Below, piece by piece: positions 44,104 to 54,775 of a stretch of DNA of 64,000 nucleotides. Origin of the DNA: Microvelia longipes. Its lineage: Eukaryota; Arthropoda; Insecta; Hemiptera; Veliidae. Below the pieces are notes generated by a model. It worked only from the letters and a program-made list of their open reading frames with translations, was not told where the DNA came from and did no database searches. Every line of letters starts with the position of its first letter. The first letter of the stretch is position 1. Both the position numbers and the translations under genes were made by a program. Location: positions 29,154,651 to 29,218,650 of the forward strand of contig JACMZG010001913.1 in NCBI GenBank assembly GCA_018340805.1. Reading direction: 5' to 3'.

Positions 44104-44252
44104 AACACACACACACCACACACACACACAACACACACACACACACACACCAACACACACACACAACACATATATATAATATATAATATATATATATATT
44201 ATATAATAATATTTAATATATATATTATATATATATTATATAATATATATCT
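44104..44252. repeat. (CA)n(TA)n microsatellite
   Basis: About 60 bp of CA-type units, then impure TA. Confidence 0.9.
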
Positions 44253-45654
44253 AAAAAGTATTTAGGACCCACTGCCGGGTGCCCCCTCCCCCACGAGCCA
44301 TTTTTTAGCAATTTTTTAAAAAGAAAGTTTGCTAATAACTAATATTTTATGAAATTTTTTTATAAGGATAAGAAAAACTTACTCAGTAGCTGGCCACTAT
44401 GATCTCACCTGTAATCAAAAATAATATATTAAATCCTTTACATCAAAATCAAATGTAAGCTATTGTTATTTAGGTAAGAAGGGATGGATATAGATAAAAC
44501 TTATAGTAAAGTCATGCCTAAACTAGAAATCATAAGATAGAACACTATATCTATATAAGGGATTAGCAAAATAGGCCCAACAAGTGGCCTACTTGCTGGG
44601 TGATCTTACCTCTCCTTAATTACCATCATGTTTATTTAGGAATTGAATCCAATTTACTAGAAGAACTTAAATTGGCCACACAGACTGATAAGAACTGAAA
44701 ACACCGATAAAAAGTCACGGAGAAGAATTATTCTCTCTTTCAGCACTAGAGCTGAAAGAATTAAAAGAATTCCATGTATTTTAGACACTAGTGCGGAAAT
44801 TAAAAAGAAATCTAAAACACTGCAAGAAGTAATTTTGATGGTTATTGATAGACACGTTATGTCAATAATAAATAATTATCGTTAAAATATTTCTAAATAC
44901 TAAATTTAATTTGTTAAGAAGTTATTTAACTCTAATAAGATTTCTAAAGTTGTATTATTCTGTATGAGATGATCGATGTAAAATTAATTAAGAAAAAAAA
45001 TTAATCCCATAAACGGTTAAAATCAATAGTTACATATTTAAAATTTATAATTGATAAATTATTTGACTATCATTTAGTTTAAATTTATGTCAACTTCTCT
45101 AATGTTATTAACGATCGTCAAAAAACACTTTAATGAAGACTAAGTTTTTTTTACATCAATTATTAACGTAACCATTATCTTTTCAAAGAAAATTCCAAAA
45201 CATTTTCCCCCCGTTTTATATCCTTTGCTGACTTGAATAATCCCTATAATTTAACTAAATATGAAATAATTTTTTATTGCTTAAATAAATGTCTAGAATA
45301 ATGAAAGCGACATCATATTGACAGCTCGAGATAGACATAAAAAGCTTTGTGAAATTTTACCTTTACTTTCAGAATTATTAACGACTTACTTATTTATGCT
45401 CTATTTCAACAAAGTTGCTCTTTTATGTTCATCTACAAACAAGAGGATAATTTGATGAATGAATACAATAAATGTAAAATTTTATAACAACGTTGTATAT
45501 AATTTGCATGATTTTATTTTAATTTTTCTTAAGTTTTAATTACAAATTTTAATTACTCAATTAAAAATTAAAATTGAGAAAAAGTATTGGTATGGGAACT
45601 AAAGGGTATGTTATCAAGACCATAATTTAATTCGTAAAGTATTGATTTTTTGGG
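44253..45654. other. intergenic; a 9-bp hairpin near 44735
   Basis: TCTTTCAGC-ACTAGA-GCTGAAAGA at about 44738-44761 is the only structure noted. Confidence 0.45.
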
Positions 45655-45877
45655 GGTAAAAACTCAGGTGCGGGGTCTCTCGAAACTTACCTTTTCAATG
45701 AACCATATCATGTGTGTTGTTTTCCTATTTACTTTTCCTCATTTGTGTATGTGTGTGTGTGTCTATTATCATCGTAGCGCCCAGTGTATAAATGCTAAAG
45801 AGTTGAAATTTTGAACAACATCAGTCTCGCTGTAGTTGTGCTATTCGGAAAATATTTTTATGACTTATTTATTTATT

Positions 45878-45952
<75 letters not shown>

Positions 45953-46093
45953 TTATTTATTTTATTTATAACAATACGGACTTTTAGTTACCAACCCGCA
46001 ATAATGACAGCAAAAATTCGAAAATCATAATGCGGAAAATTATGCGATCGGATTGAGATTTAGCATGCATGTGATTACGTATAAGTCTAACAT
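45655..46093 (+). repeat. 5S-containing repeat family copy interrupted by (TTTA)n and a foldback
   Basis: GTGTGTGTGTCTATTATC, GCGCCCAGTGTATAAATGC, TGTAGTTGTGCTATTCGG, then a (TTTA)n expansion after TATGAC, then ACCCGCAATAATGACAGC, TTGAGATTTAGCATGCATG and ATAAGTCTAACAT. There the foldback starts, and family sequence resumes at 46438. Confidence 0.75.
45864..45968. repeat. (TTTA)n microsatellite
   Basis: About 25 TTTA units. Confidence 0.98.
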
Positions 46094-46425
46094 TAAAAGA
46101 ACTAAGGTGAGTGTTAATAGAGTTCATCTTAATAAAAGAGGAAGAAGTCTCTCCAAAAAATATATTCATAATAGCAAAGCGCTTTCAACCTAACAAGAGG
46201 TCGAATAAAGAAGAGGGTGATAGATGAGTCTTATAGATCAGATATCAAAGATAGACTCTATCTATCTATCTCTATCTAGTCTATCTTTGATATCTGATCT
46301 ATAAGACTCATCTATCACCCTTTTCTTTATTCAACGGCTAGCACTGATGATGACCTCTTGTAAGTTTGAAAGCGCTTTGCTATTAAGAATATATATTTTT
46401 GGAGAGAGACTTCTTTCTCTTTTAT
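46094..46425. mobile_element. Penelope-type foldback with 12-bp target duplication
   Basis: TAAGTCTAACAT (46082-46093) and TAAGTTTAACAT (46426-46437) flank it, one mismatch in 12. The inside is an inverted repeat. The innermost 37 bp of the arms (46221-46257 / 46278-46314) are perfect, and the arms as a whole reach about 130 bp (46128-46257 / 46278-46430). Each contains GCAAAGCGCTTTCAA, also found in the 54-kb foldback. The right arm has a 19-nt stretch absent from the left, including the CTGATGA hammerhead core. Confidence 0.75.
46344..46371 (+). ncRNA. hammerhead ribozyme-like motif in foldback
   Basis: CTGATGA (46344-46350), a stem II region decayed in this arm but intact as GACCT...AGGTT in the left arm, and GAAA (46368-46371). 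AGC-gcttt-GCT is then a perfect 3-bp stem III with A as the cleavage-site base. Very short stem III is typical of Penelope-associated hammerheads. Stem I is not evident. Confidence 0.5.
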
Positions 46426-46594
46426 TAAGTTTAACATATGTGTCAATATTAAAATAAATTAAAATACAGTAACTTATATACAACGTTTATAAAAGGAAAC
46501 AAAATCCAAACATTGCGGGAAAAGCCGACAGCGATTGATTTGTTGTAACCTTAACTTACTCTTAGAGGAGGTTCTAATGAAAGCCCCTGAGAGC

Positions 46595-46727
46595 CCCAAA
46601 AAGATGTTTCATGCCCCCTCTATACCCCCTCTAGTATTATCTCTAAGCACGTAAGTATATTCTTTCAATAATCTAAAATCAAAGTATTACATTTTTATTT
46701 TTCCGCAAGTTTATTGAAAAGTATAGT
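46595..46727 (+). repeat. 137-bp dispersed segment, copy 2
   Basis: Related to 41017-41153, at about 85-90%. Confidence 0.8.
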
Positions 46728-46734
46728 AAATAAT

Positions 46735-47110
46735 TTTTTATGACGTCATAAACCCGCAATAATGACTCAGTGAAAATTTCGACAAATAATAATAGTAAAA
46801 TTATGCGACCGGATTGAGAGTTAGCACGCTAACTCTCTTATGTGGTATGCATAAGACTATGCATAGCATAGAATATGTCATTTATCAAATGATTTGTGTA
46901 CGTTTTTAAAAAAATCTTAAAATCAGAAATGATTCAATTGAGTTAAATTTGATAAGAGTGTTTCCCTTCACATAATAAATAATTGTACTAAGCTCATCTA
47001 CTAATTATCTAAGATAACCAATTTCAAGCAGCATTCAGCGAGATCAGTACCTAAAAAAGTGCCCTGAAAGTAGAATTTTTATTATTACTGTTAGAGAACG
47101 AGCAAACCAA
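46735..47110 (+). repeat. 5S-containing dispersed repeat
   Basis: TTATGACGTCATAAACCCGC, ATTGAGAGTTAGCACGC, then the 5S-like block at 47008-47062 (TTTCAAGCAGCATTCAGCG, AGATCAGTACC). The terminus is decayed. Confidence 0.75.
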
Positions 47111-47139
47111 GTCAGAAATGTAAGGAAAAAGGTCCGTTA

Positions 47140-47242
47140 TCTGAAATGGATAATTCCTGTTTCATCCCGGTTTCGAATTTTTTTCCGAAATGCTTTTCCT
47201 ATATACCTACGGTATAAATGAGGAAAAGTAAATATAAAAAAT
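47140..47242 (-). repeat. 5S-containing repeat family, far-end fragment
   Basis: TTCATCCCGGTTTCGAATTTT and TATATACCTACGGTATAAATG, ending GAGGAAAAGTAAA. Confidence 0.65.
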
Positions 47243-48639
47243 AACAAAACCAAGCATTTGGCTTTCCCAAAAGAAGTGCACTGATTGTTGTTATGTACTA
47301 TTTAATTTATTATGTATTTTTTATTACATGACATTATGCCATGTATTAGCGAATTCCATCACCTTGCTTCAGCCAGCGATGTTTGCCGTGGCCCCTTTGG
47401 GGGCAATCATTGTACTGTCTAACTACAATACTAGGCTAATCAGGGTAGAAGTAGGGAATTTCTTTCCCAATTAACACTTCGCTCTTAAACAACAAGATTC
47501 GTAGAGATTATTGACCTAAAGATATACATTTGCATAGAAATATATACATTATTACATACATACATGTCATTTGCATGTATCTAGGATGTACAGGATTGTC
47601 TGATGTGTCTGATCTGAGGAGCTGAAATCGGTTTTAATCGATTTAGCTTGTCATCTACGCAAGCAGAGCAGTTTATGCTTCATTATTTAACTATTTAATA
47701 ACAAAGTTTGTTGTTTCGATCGAGATTTTGTGATGATGACATTTTATATAATAAATAAAACACTTTCACTTGGTCTAATATCACAATAAAATACATTTGT
47801 TTGTTAATAGCCTATAAAAATAAATTTTATTTAATGTATTATTATTATTATTATTATGTATTATTTATTTAATATTATTAAGTATTATTAAAACAATTTT
47901 ATCAAAAAATGTGTTTTATTTATTATATTGAAGTTAACTATTTTCTTAAATTCTTTAAAGACAATTAAACAATATTTATATTTTAAAATGTTAATTGTTT
48001 TTTATGAATTATGAACTACTGCAAATAAGGACATTAAACTTAAGTTGCCTCTACTATTGTTTCTATTAGAGGAGTTAACATCTTATAACAAAGACTGTAT
48101 AGGGAATACAGAGCTAACAATAGAAGGTACACGGCTATCAACTAATATTTCAATTAATTGCCAAAGGAAATCAATATGGTTAGGTTCCATTATCTCTGAG
48201 ACATCAATAGGTTACGGTACACTTGAAACCTTTCGAAAATCATACTAATCACTTAATTATGATAATTACTGTCACTTTGAAACCAAATACTATAGATGGA
48301 GCAGTGAATGGACTTTGATGCTCTATTGTTCATAGACATAACATAAGACATAATGGCTATTGTTTTCTATGTTATTTCAATGGCAGGTATTATGAAAGTA
48401 AGCTTAAATGATATTCGAAGTTAAAGAAGTTAAAACTTTTATGAAACCTGAAATCTAATCTTGTTTGAAAAAATTAGTTATAAATTAAGCTGACATTTTC
48501 GAGTTTCTACATTTCAAAAGTCGGGTAAGAGGTTACTTAGAACATTTAAGGATTAGCGGAGCTCATCCTAACTACTTTGCATTCTCTTTAACCGCCCTCA
48601 GAAATTAAAATACTATATTCAATTTTTGCGAAGTTATTT
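47243..48639. other. intergenic
   Basis: A GAGGAGCTGAAATCGGTTTT stretch near 47615 is vaguely Penelope-end-like. ATT trinucleotide repeats lie at 47837-47860. The 67-codon frame at 48045-48248 has no recognised motif. Confidence 0.4.
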
Positions 48640-48900
48640 TTGGCGGTAATTGGGGTCTTAAAAAATCATTCTACCAATAGTACATCTAGACCTTGAAATT
48701 TATTTAAGTGCCAAGTATCAACTCTCAAGCATAAGCACATTGGGAGTTGCGATACTAACACATCATAGGCAAGCAAACAAATACTTACAAACAACTACGT
48801 AAAAACAATTTTCATACAAAAATCTTTTTAGAAACATTTTTTTTACAAATAACTTTGTAAATACTCAGGTCTCGAAAAAATCAGAAACGAATAATTTTGA
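48640..48900 (-). repeat. 5S-containing repeat family, decayed fragment
   Basis: TACATCTAGACCTTGAAATTT, GTGCCAAGTATCAACTC, CAAGCATAAGCACATTGGGAG, ACAAACAACTACGTAAAAAC. Order and spacing match the family body, but identity is low. Confidence 0.4.
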
Positions 48901-49479
48901 TGTAATTTTAAATTTGGATTTATAGTTTAAGGACAATATCTTTTCTGACCAACGTTATAAACAAAGATTCCAAATAAGTATTTATTTGGATTATTTATTT
49001 TATTTAAATAAGTATTCTTTATAATTATCTTAACATTAAATTACATTAGAAAATACAAAATAAAATACACTAAGAAACTAGCCTTAAGATATCACGCTGG
49101 AGGAAATGAAAAAAATGGAAAGCTTATAATTAAGATATTTCGAGAGACCTCATAAAAGATAATACAAAAGGTATGGTATACAGATATTACTATAAATATT
49201 GTGAAAGACAATACATAAAGCCTAAAGAAGATAATAAGGAAGGTCATACAAAGTTATATCACACCAATTAAAAGATAATATTAAAGATATCGTTGTAGGT
49301 ATCACGAAATGCACATAGAAATATAATAAGAAAGCATAATAAAAGTTAAATATATCACGAAATAGACAGAAAAATATAGATAGAAATATTGAAAGATATC
49401 ACTGATACGTAAATAGAGAAGTCTCTAAATTTATCACTCTTCTTTAAGTTGACGTATAAATTTTTAATTGATAAACCAG
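48901..49479. other. intergenic with irregular AGATATCAC-type words
   Basis: Between 49080 and 49430 words such as AAGATAATA, GATATCAC and ATCACGAAAT recur irregularly. It may be an ancient tandem array. Confidence 0.35.
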
Positions 49480-49604
49480 GTCACAAAACACAACAAACTC
49501 GCAGCCCGACAGGAAGACTGAAGAGGCCGAAGAACAAGGAACCGAGTGTTTCGTATTTTCTACGAAAACACTACAAGGAAGCAAATTCGTTGTTTGATTC
49601 TTTG
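49480..49604 (+). CDS. candidate internal exon of an unknown gene
   Basis: A 125-bp segment is bounded by an acceptor-like ATAAACCAG (AG at 49478-49479) and a consensus donor GTAAGT (49605-49610). Composition changes sharply to GC-richer inside. One frame reads HKTQQTRSPTGRLKRPKNKE followed by PSVSYFLRKHYKEANSLFD and stays open across the donor. A second frame (SQNTTNSQPDRKTEEAEEQG) is also open but stops just before the donor. The pyrimidine tract before the acceptor is poor. I do not recognise the peptide. It could be a host exon; it could be chance. Confidence 0.3.
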
Positions 49605-49610
49605 GTAAGT

Positions 49611-50039
49611 ATTATAAATGTTTTCTATTATATTTAAGCTTAAACTTTTAAATTAGTCTGTTGCACACTCTGAAAAGAAAGAGTTTTCTTTTCAACACTT
49701 TGCAATAAAATACACACCTAAGTAAAAATAACTAAGCACGCAATCTGTAAAAGTAACAAAAATAAATCTTAGAGAACTAAAATTCCATACTTATAATTTA
49801 TTAAATTTAAGAGCTTAAGCATCTGCATTATAACCTAAAAAAAACCCAGGAGAACGAAGCGAGCTCGTCCATTTTATTAATTTTTATGTACATTTACGTA
49901 TTACATTATCTGAGAATTCCTTTTAAAAGCTTGTAATAAGAGGGTTGTGCCCTTCCATTGCAATCGCTTTTTAATATTTTTATATGCTAAGATATTTTAT
50001 AGTAATATCTTTTGTGATATTGTCAGGGTTTTCGAATAT
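49611..50039. other. intergenic
   Basis: Nothing recognised, apart from an ACGAAGCGAGCTCG word at 49854-49867. Confidence 0.5.
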
Positions 50040-50175
50040 GTTTCCGATCGGCCGGACGGACTGATAGTGAGGTCATTGAGGGCGTAAGAAGCGATGAAAG
50101 CGAGCCAACTGTTTGGAGCAAAGCGAGTTACAAGACCAAACGTTTTGGAGCAAAGCGAGCTCCAAGAAATTTCAT
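50040..50175. repeat. CAAAGCGAGC word cluster
   Basis: GATGAAAGCGAGCC, TTTGGAGCAAAGCGAGTT and TTTGGAGCAAAGCGAGCTCC follow within 80 bp; it is GC-richer than the flanks. Related words appear in the tandem array downstream. Confidence 0.6.
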
Positions 50176-50479
50176 GGTATAACTGTCAGTGAGTTTAATG
50201 GTATATTAACCGGCAATAACTAACATGCCTTAAATTGTATAACTATAGAAAATATTGATTGACTACATCTTCAGGTTCAAGCAGTATTGCCAGTATTGCT
50301 TTTTAGAGACGTAGAAAAGGAGCAGGTTTCATAAATTACCACATATACTGTAAATAAAAATAAGATGTTCAAACGAAACTAAAACAGAACCATATATAAA
50401 AAATTGTAAAATGTATTTTATTTTTACTATTTATTGTAATGTAATAATTTATGAAATAAAGAAATATAATTATTGATTT

Positions 50480-51095
50480 ATGGAGAGTAAAGTAAGGATT
50501 AAAGTATGGAGTAAAGCGAGCGAACTGAGCTCTATTGCCTTTAATAAAATACTATAAAGAGGTTTGATGGATCCTATTCTCTCTTTGAAGAGTCCCTGCC
50601 ATGTTAGAGTGAATGTGAATAAGTTTGGGAAATATCTGTTTGCAATGAACTAAGGCAAGCCAAGCGAGCACATGGCATTTGAAGTGTAAATAAGTTTTTA
50701 TTAAATATATGCTGGCATGAATCTAATGAGATCAAAGTAAGCCGATAGGATATTATAGTATAACTTGCAATTGAGTAAATGTCCACCTGGATAATAATAA
50801 AGCAAGCTAAGCTAACCTATAATTTATATTATGAGCTCATAATTCATAAATAATAAATCGAACTTCTGCCATCGTGAAACTTAGGCAAGCGTAGCTAGCC
50901 CAAGGGCTGTATCTATACAGCAGTGAATAGATTTTATAGAGTATCAGCCCACATAAAACTAAGTCAAGTGAAGGGAGTGCCAGGGCCTTTGATAATATAG
51001 CTGTAGAAAGCTTTCCACAGTATTTGCCCACATTAATTAAACTAAGCTAAGCGACGTGAGCTCCAGGTAAACATGGAAAAACTTATAATACAGAG
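50480..51095. repeat. degenerate tandem array, period about 75-80 bp
   Basis: Anchors (AAACTAAGCAAAGCGAGCTCC and variants) fall near 50515, 50659, 50808, 50885, 50962 and 51044, i.e. one or two periods apart. Units share TATAGCTGTAGAAAG-like and GTATTTGCCCACAT-like words. The units are strongly diverged. Confidence 0.6.
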
Positions 51096-52568
51096 CATGC
51101 CAGTTTAGTTAGTAATATACAAGTAACATACTTTCAAACGTAGAATCAAATTTTGAAATATAAAGTTATAAAGTTTTGATTTTGAATTTTTCATATTTTT
51201 ATGATGTAAAAATAAAAATATGACATTATATTTTCATTTTTATACCACTCGACTGCATTTGACTTAAGCATTTTCGAGGTTTGTAAACCTTGTAGTAAAT
51301 GAGTTTGCATGATAAAGATATAAAGTGAAGGAACAAAACCAGGCAACACTTTTATATGCGAAAAAGTAAAGAAACAACATTTCAATATATGTCAATTAAC
51401 AATGTGAACAATGAAAAGTTTCGACAAAGTTAATTGTTGACGTCTCTTAATGTTTAAAAAAGTCAAGAATTAAAAACCAATAGCGATGTAAATTTGAACA
51501 TTTCTTTTTATTTTAATACGTTTTTAAGTTAATTGTAGAATGAAAGCAATGATTAGATGGAGGCAACGGCAACTCCACCCTTGCCTTATGGGCACGGCAA
51601 TTAAGCATAATTTCAAGCTCCTACCTCCGCTAGACTTTCCAACCTTAATTAATGTTTAAGTTTTAGGACCCTGGCCCTTAGTAAAGCGCTATTCTAACAT
51701 AAAACTTTAATACTCATTATAACATCACCTTGGACAACTTAAACCTTGTTGGTTTTAGAGCAACATCAAAGCAACTTTACAGAAGAGCAACAAGTTTAAT
51801 AGCAACAATGCTCTCCTTGAGGCTAGTTTTGTCTTCTACAAATTTTGTGCAAGATTGTTCTAAGACCATCATTATACAGGATGGACTTGAGTTTCTCCTC
51901 TCTCTTATAAATTTCAACATGCTCGACATGAAATAGTGAAACCCAGGAAATGTTATAAATTAAATGTAAAACAGGGAAAAGGACAGAACATAATAATAAT
52001 AATAATCGTTATTATCGCTTATAATGGGCAAATAACATACGAATAATTAATATCACATATAAAAATAAGTTACATTAATTTTAGATTTTTAAATCTTGAG
52101 TCATTTAAATTTGTGATTAAAGTTGAGTAAAACAGCATTAATACCATGAATTTCGTAAGGTAAATCTCATCCTAAATCAAGGTCTCAAAGTAATTCAAGG
52201 TTATCCTAAACTTAGACCCCATTTGAAAGTTAGTTAAAGATATACTACATACAGGTAACGGTGTAATCGTCTCTTGATCCTAATATAGTAAGGGTTACTA
52301 CTGATGATCTTAATCAGCCCATGGCTTTAGGAACCCATATTTATTCTATCAAAATACTCGACTCCCGTCATAGCCATGCATCCCGTAGGCAAACTTTTTT
52401 ACAACATAATTCACTTAATGCTTAACCGACTTGGACCAAAGTTCCCAATACTCCCAATACTTCCCAACTTCGTCCAAGTTTACTCGTCAAATTTTCGTAT
52501 GTAATGGAATTTTGGTTTTAGTGTTACGCTGCACTCGGATGAAGCTTACTCAAATAGGAAATAATTTA
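51096..52568. other. intergenic, nothing recognised
   Basis: No gene supported. Short AAT repeats at 51993-52005. Confidence 0.5.
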
Positions 52569-52570
52569 AC

Positions 52571-52602
<32 letters not shown>

Positions 52603-52630
52603 TATATATATATTATATATATATATATTC
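52569..52630. repeat. (TA)n microsatellite
   Basis: TA tract with two phase breaks. Confidence 0.95.
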
Positions 52631-53190
52631 ATTTTAACTTAAATAACTGTATAATGACTTTAGCCAAAAAATAGCAAAAGTTAAAAGTTATAAGATATCA
52701 AAATTTGATATAAAAAAAGCTGAAAAATGTAATTTTTCAGCTTTAGTTGTACTCATACCGTCTTCTCTTGGATTTGAACCTCTTATGTAATTTTTTTAAT
52801 TTTCCTTGACTTATCTGATTATGTTAAACCGAAATGATATATTCATACAGTCAATTTTAATATTAAATTCAAAATACTTAAAAAGGATAATTGTTATTTT
52901 TATCTCTCTATTTCTATTATAAGTCCTAATTTAGTCTAGCGGGTTAATCTTCCTTCTTCTTCATTATTCTTTTATTTATTCTCTTCTTTCTTGATTTTCA
53001 ATTTCCAAGATGAACTTCATTCTCGTCCCTTTCTTTACTTATCTTGAAGGGTTTGGTTATATATGTATACTATTTTAATTTTTTCTATAATTTTGGTATT
53101 AAGTATAGGGTATATTTATTCAGATTTAATTTAGAATTATGTTTGAATTATATAACTATCTATATTTTTAAAGGGATATTATTTATAATA
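52631..53190. other. intergenic
   Basis: Pyrimidine-rich stretch at 52945-53040; nothing else. Confidence 0.5.
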
Positions 53191-53194
53191 CTAT

Positions 53195-53275
53195 TAGCGA
53201 ATTTCCTTTGGTAAAATTCGCTGGGATAGGCGTCATAGCGGAAGTCGAACCTCGGAACACGACACAAATCCATTT
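53195..53275 (+). repeat. dispersed TAGCGAATTT hairpin repeat, copy 3
   Basis: TAGCGAATTTCCTTTGG, TAAAATTCGCTGG, GATAGGCGTCATAGCGGAAG, TCGAACCTCGGAAC. It matches the reverse complement of 25658-25712. Confidence 0.6.
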
Positions 53276-53394
53276 CAGAGGTCTCTAATGACGAAATATA
53301 AGGTTTTTGCGAAAAAAAAAAATAACCTAGAAGTTTGCCGATTTGTTTAAAACTTTGTTTTTAAAAGGTAGCGTCTAGAAATACATACATGCAT

Positions 53395-53407
53395 ACACAC
53401 ACACACA

Positions 53408-53456
<49 letters not shown>

Positions 53457-53462
53457 TATACA
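53395..53462. repeat. (CA)n(TA)n microsatellite
   Basis: Short CA run, then about 50 bp of TA. Confidence 0.95.
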
Positions 53463-53945
53463 GTATCATACATACTACGAAAAGTTTATTCTTTTAGATA
53501 AAAAATTTGCTACACGACTCTGTCTAGAAAGTCTGATTTGTGCTCCCTCCCTCCCCCGGCAGAAAAAATTAAATGTGGCCCTTCTCAGAAGTGAAAAAAT
53601 TGCTCCTAGTAGTAAAAATGTCTCTTGCTGAAAAAAATCGTAATTTACCATTACTATTTTGATAGGTTTACCTAAAAATGTTAACTTTGTTGCTACTTTT
53701 GCAATATTCAAAAAGTTAAGTAATAGTACGCCATAAAATTGTCTATTTTAAAAACTGCTTTCAATCCTAGGAAATGTATACTAATACCACTATATTTTGG
53801 TAATTTTTTTCACCACGCTTTTGTTCAACATACAGATTTGAAATGTTGAACATACAGATTGAAAATTTTGTTTCAGATTCTCAGTGCAAACGCAATATTT
53901 TTTCTGTATACGATAAAGGTATATTAATGCACTATAAAAAAATGT
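53463..53945. other. intergenic; two-copy CATACAGATT words
   Basis: TTCAACATACAGATTTGAAA and TTGAACATACAGATTGAAA at 53823-53860 are a small tandem. Nothing else. Confidence 0.45.
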
Positions 53946-54042
53946 GACGAGAAAAAAAAGGTTTTAAAAAAGAAGACAACAGTCCAAAAATAATGAAAGA
54001 AAAGAATCTCTCCACAAAACAAAACTTTTATTGGCAAAGCGC

Positions 54043-54068
54043 TTTCAACCACTAGAGGCCATCATCAG
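54043..54068 (-). ncRNA. hammerhead ribozyme-like motif (minus strand)
   Basis: Reading the minus strand: CTGATGA, then GGCC-tctagt-GGTT as stem II after one U, then GAAA, then AGC-gcttt-GCC as an imperfect stem III. Confidence 0.5.
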
Positions 54069-54140
54069 GTCTGACTCTCAATACCTAATAAGAAAAACAT
54101 AGACTCACTTCTCTACTTCTTAACATCTCAACGTTTTGCA

Positions 54141-54167
54141 CTGATGATGGCTCTAGTTAGGTTGAAA
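54141..54167 (+). ncRNA. hammerhead ribozyme-like motif (plus strand)
   Basis: CTGATGA (54141-54147), TGGCTCTAGTTAGGTT, GAAA (54164-54167). Stem II has lost one base relative to the opposite arm, so this copy is probably inactive. Confidence 0.45.
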
Positions 54168-54421
54168 GCGCTTGCCAATAAAGTTTGTTTTGTGGAGAGA
54201 CTTCTTTTCTTTCATTATTTATGATGGTCTCCATTCACGCTCATTCTACTAGTATAGTCCAAAAATAGTTTAGACACAACTATAAACCACTAAGATAGTC
54301 TCTTATTATTTGTTGTTGTTTTCCTTATATTTGAATAAGTGAATTTTTCTAATTTGTAAGTTTTTCTTTAGTTATGTTTTAATCTTGTTTTTCATTTTAT
54401 GTTTTAAAATTTTTTTTTACC

Positions 54422-54450
54422 CTGATGAGGAGCAGGATCCCTAGGTGAAA
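54422..54450 (+). ncRNA. hammerhead-like core at Penelope-type end
   Basis: CTGATGA (54422-54428), AGGATCCCTAGGT as a possible stem II region, GAAA (54447-54450), then GCTCGGTAG. Related to 29055-29085, where AGGATCCTAGATTGAAAGCTCG is preserved in pieces but the 5' core is changed. Confidence 0.4.
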
Positions 54451-54534
54451 GCTCGGTAGTCCTTTCTCAACTATTTTTGGACTGCTGTCTTTTTTTCTAA
54501 ACCCTTTTTTCTCGTTTTCTATGTAATAATAACA

Positions 54535-54775
54535 ACAATGCCCGTCTAAAGCCTTGCGGGAACCACCTCAGGTGGTAGAAGCAACCGTTACGCGCAAAGT
54601 GTAGTCCAAAGTTGGCGATCATTCATTTGAACAATAATCTTATATAAACTAGAGCGTAACCTGGTATGCGAACCCCAAACCTCCATTGTGTCAAAGGTCA
54701 GTATAACAACTGACGCCTCGACCTCAGCAGTGTTTCCTATATCTGAGGTATATATCAGGGAAAGTAAAAACATAA
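54535..54775 (-). repeat. dispersed segment related to 30395-30505
   Basis: See the 30.4-kb copy. Here the best-matching part is TGCGAACCCCAAACCTCC to GACGCCTCGACCTCAGCAGTG. It ends near ATATATCAGGGAAAGTAAAAA, which resembles the far end of the 5S family. Confidence 0.4.

Larger units (their letters stand above)
53946..54525. mobile_element. Penelope-type nested foldback (about 580 bp)
   Basis: Inner inverted repeat: arms 53989-54068 and 54141-54220 (about 80 bp), 72-bp spacer, each with GGCAAAGCGCTTTCAA and TCTCTCCACAAAACAAA. Outer ends: GAGAAAAAAAAGGTTTTAA...CAACAGTCC (53949-53984) and the reverse complement of CGGTAGTCC..TTTTTGGACTGCTGTC..AAACCCTTTTTTCTCG (54453-54517). Two oppositely oriented hammerhead-like cores lie in the inner arms, and a third core at 54422. 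Confidence 0.7.

Noticed and set aside
48045..48248. 67-codon ORF
   Set aside because: It starts with TTG, has no recognised domain, and the length is expected by chance in 64 kb.
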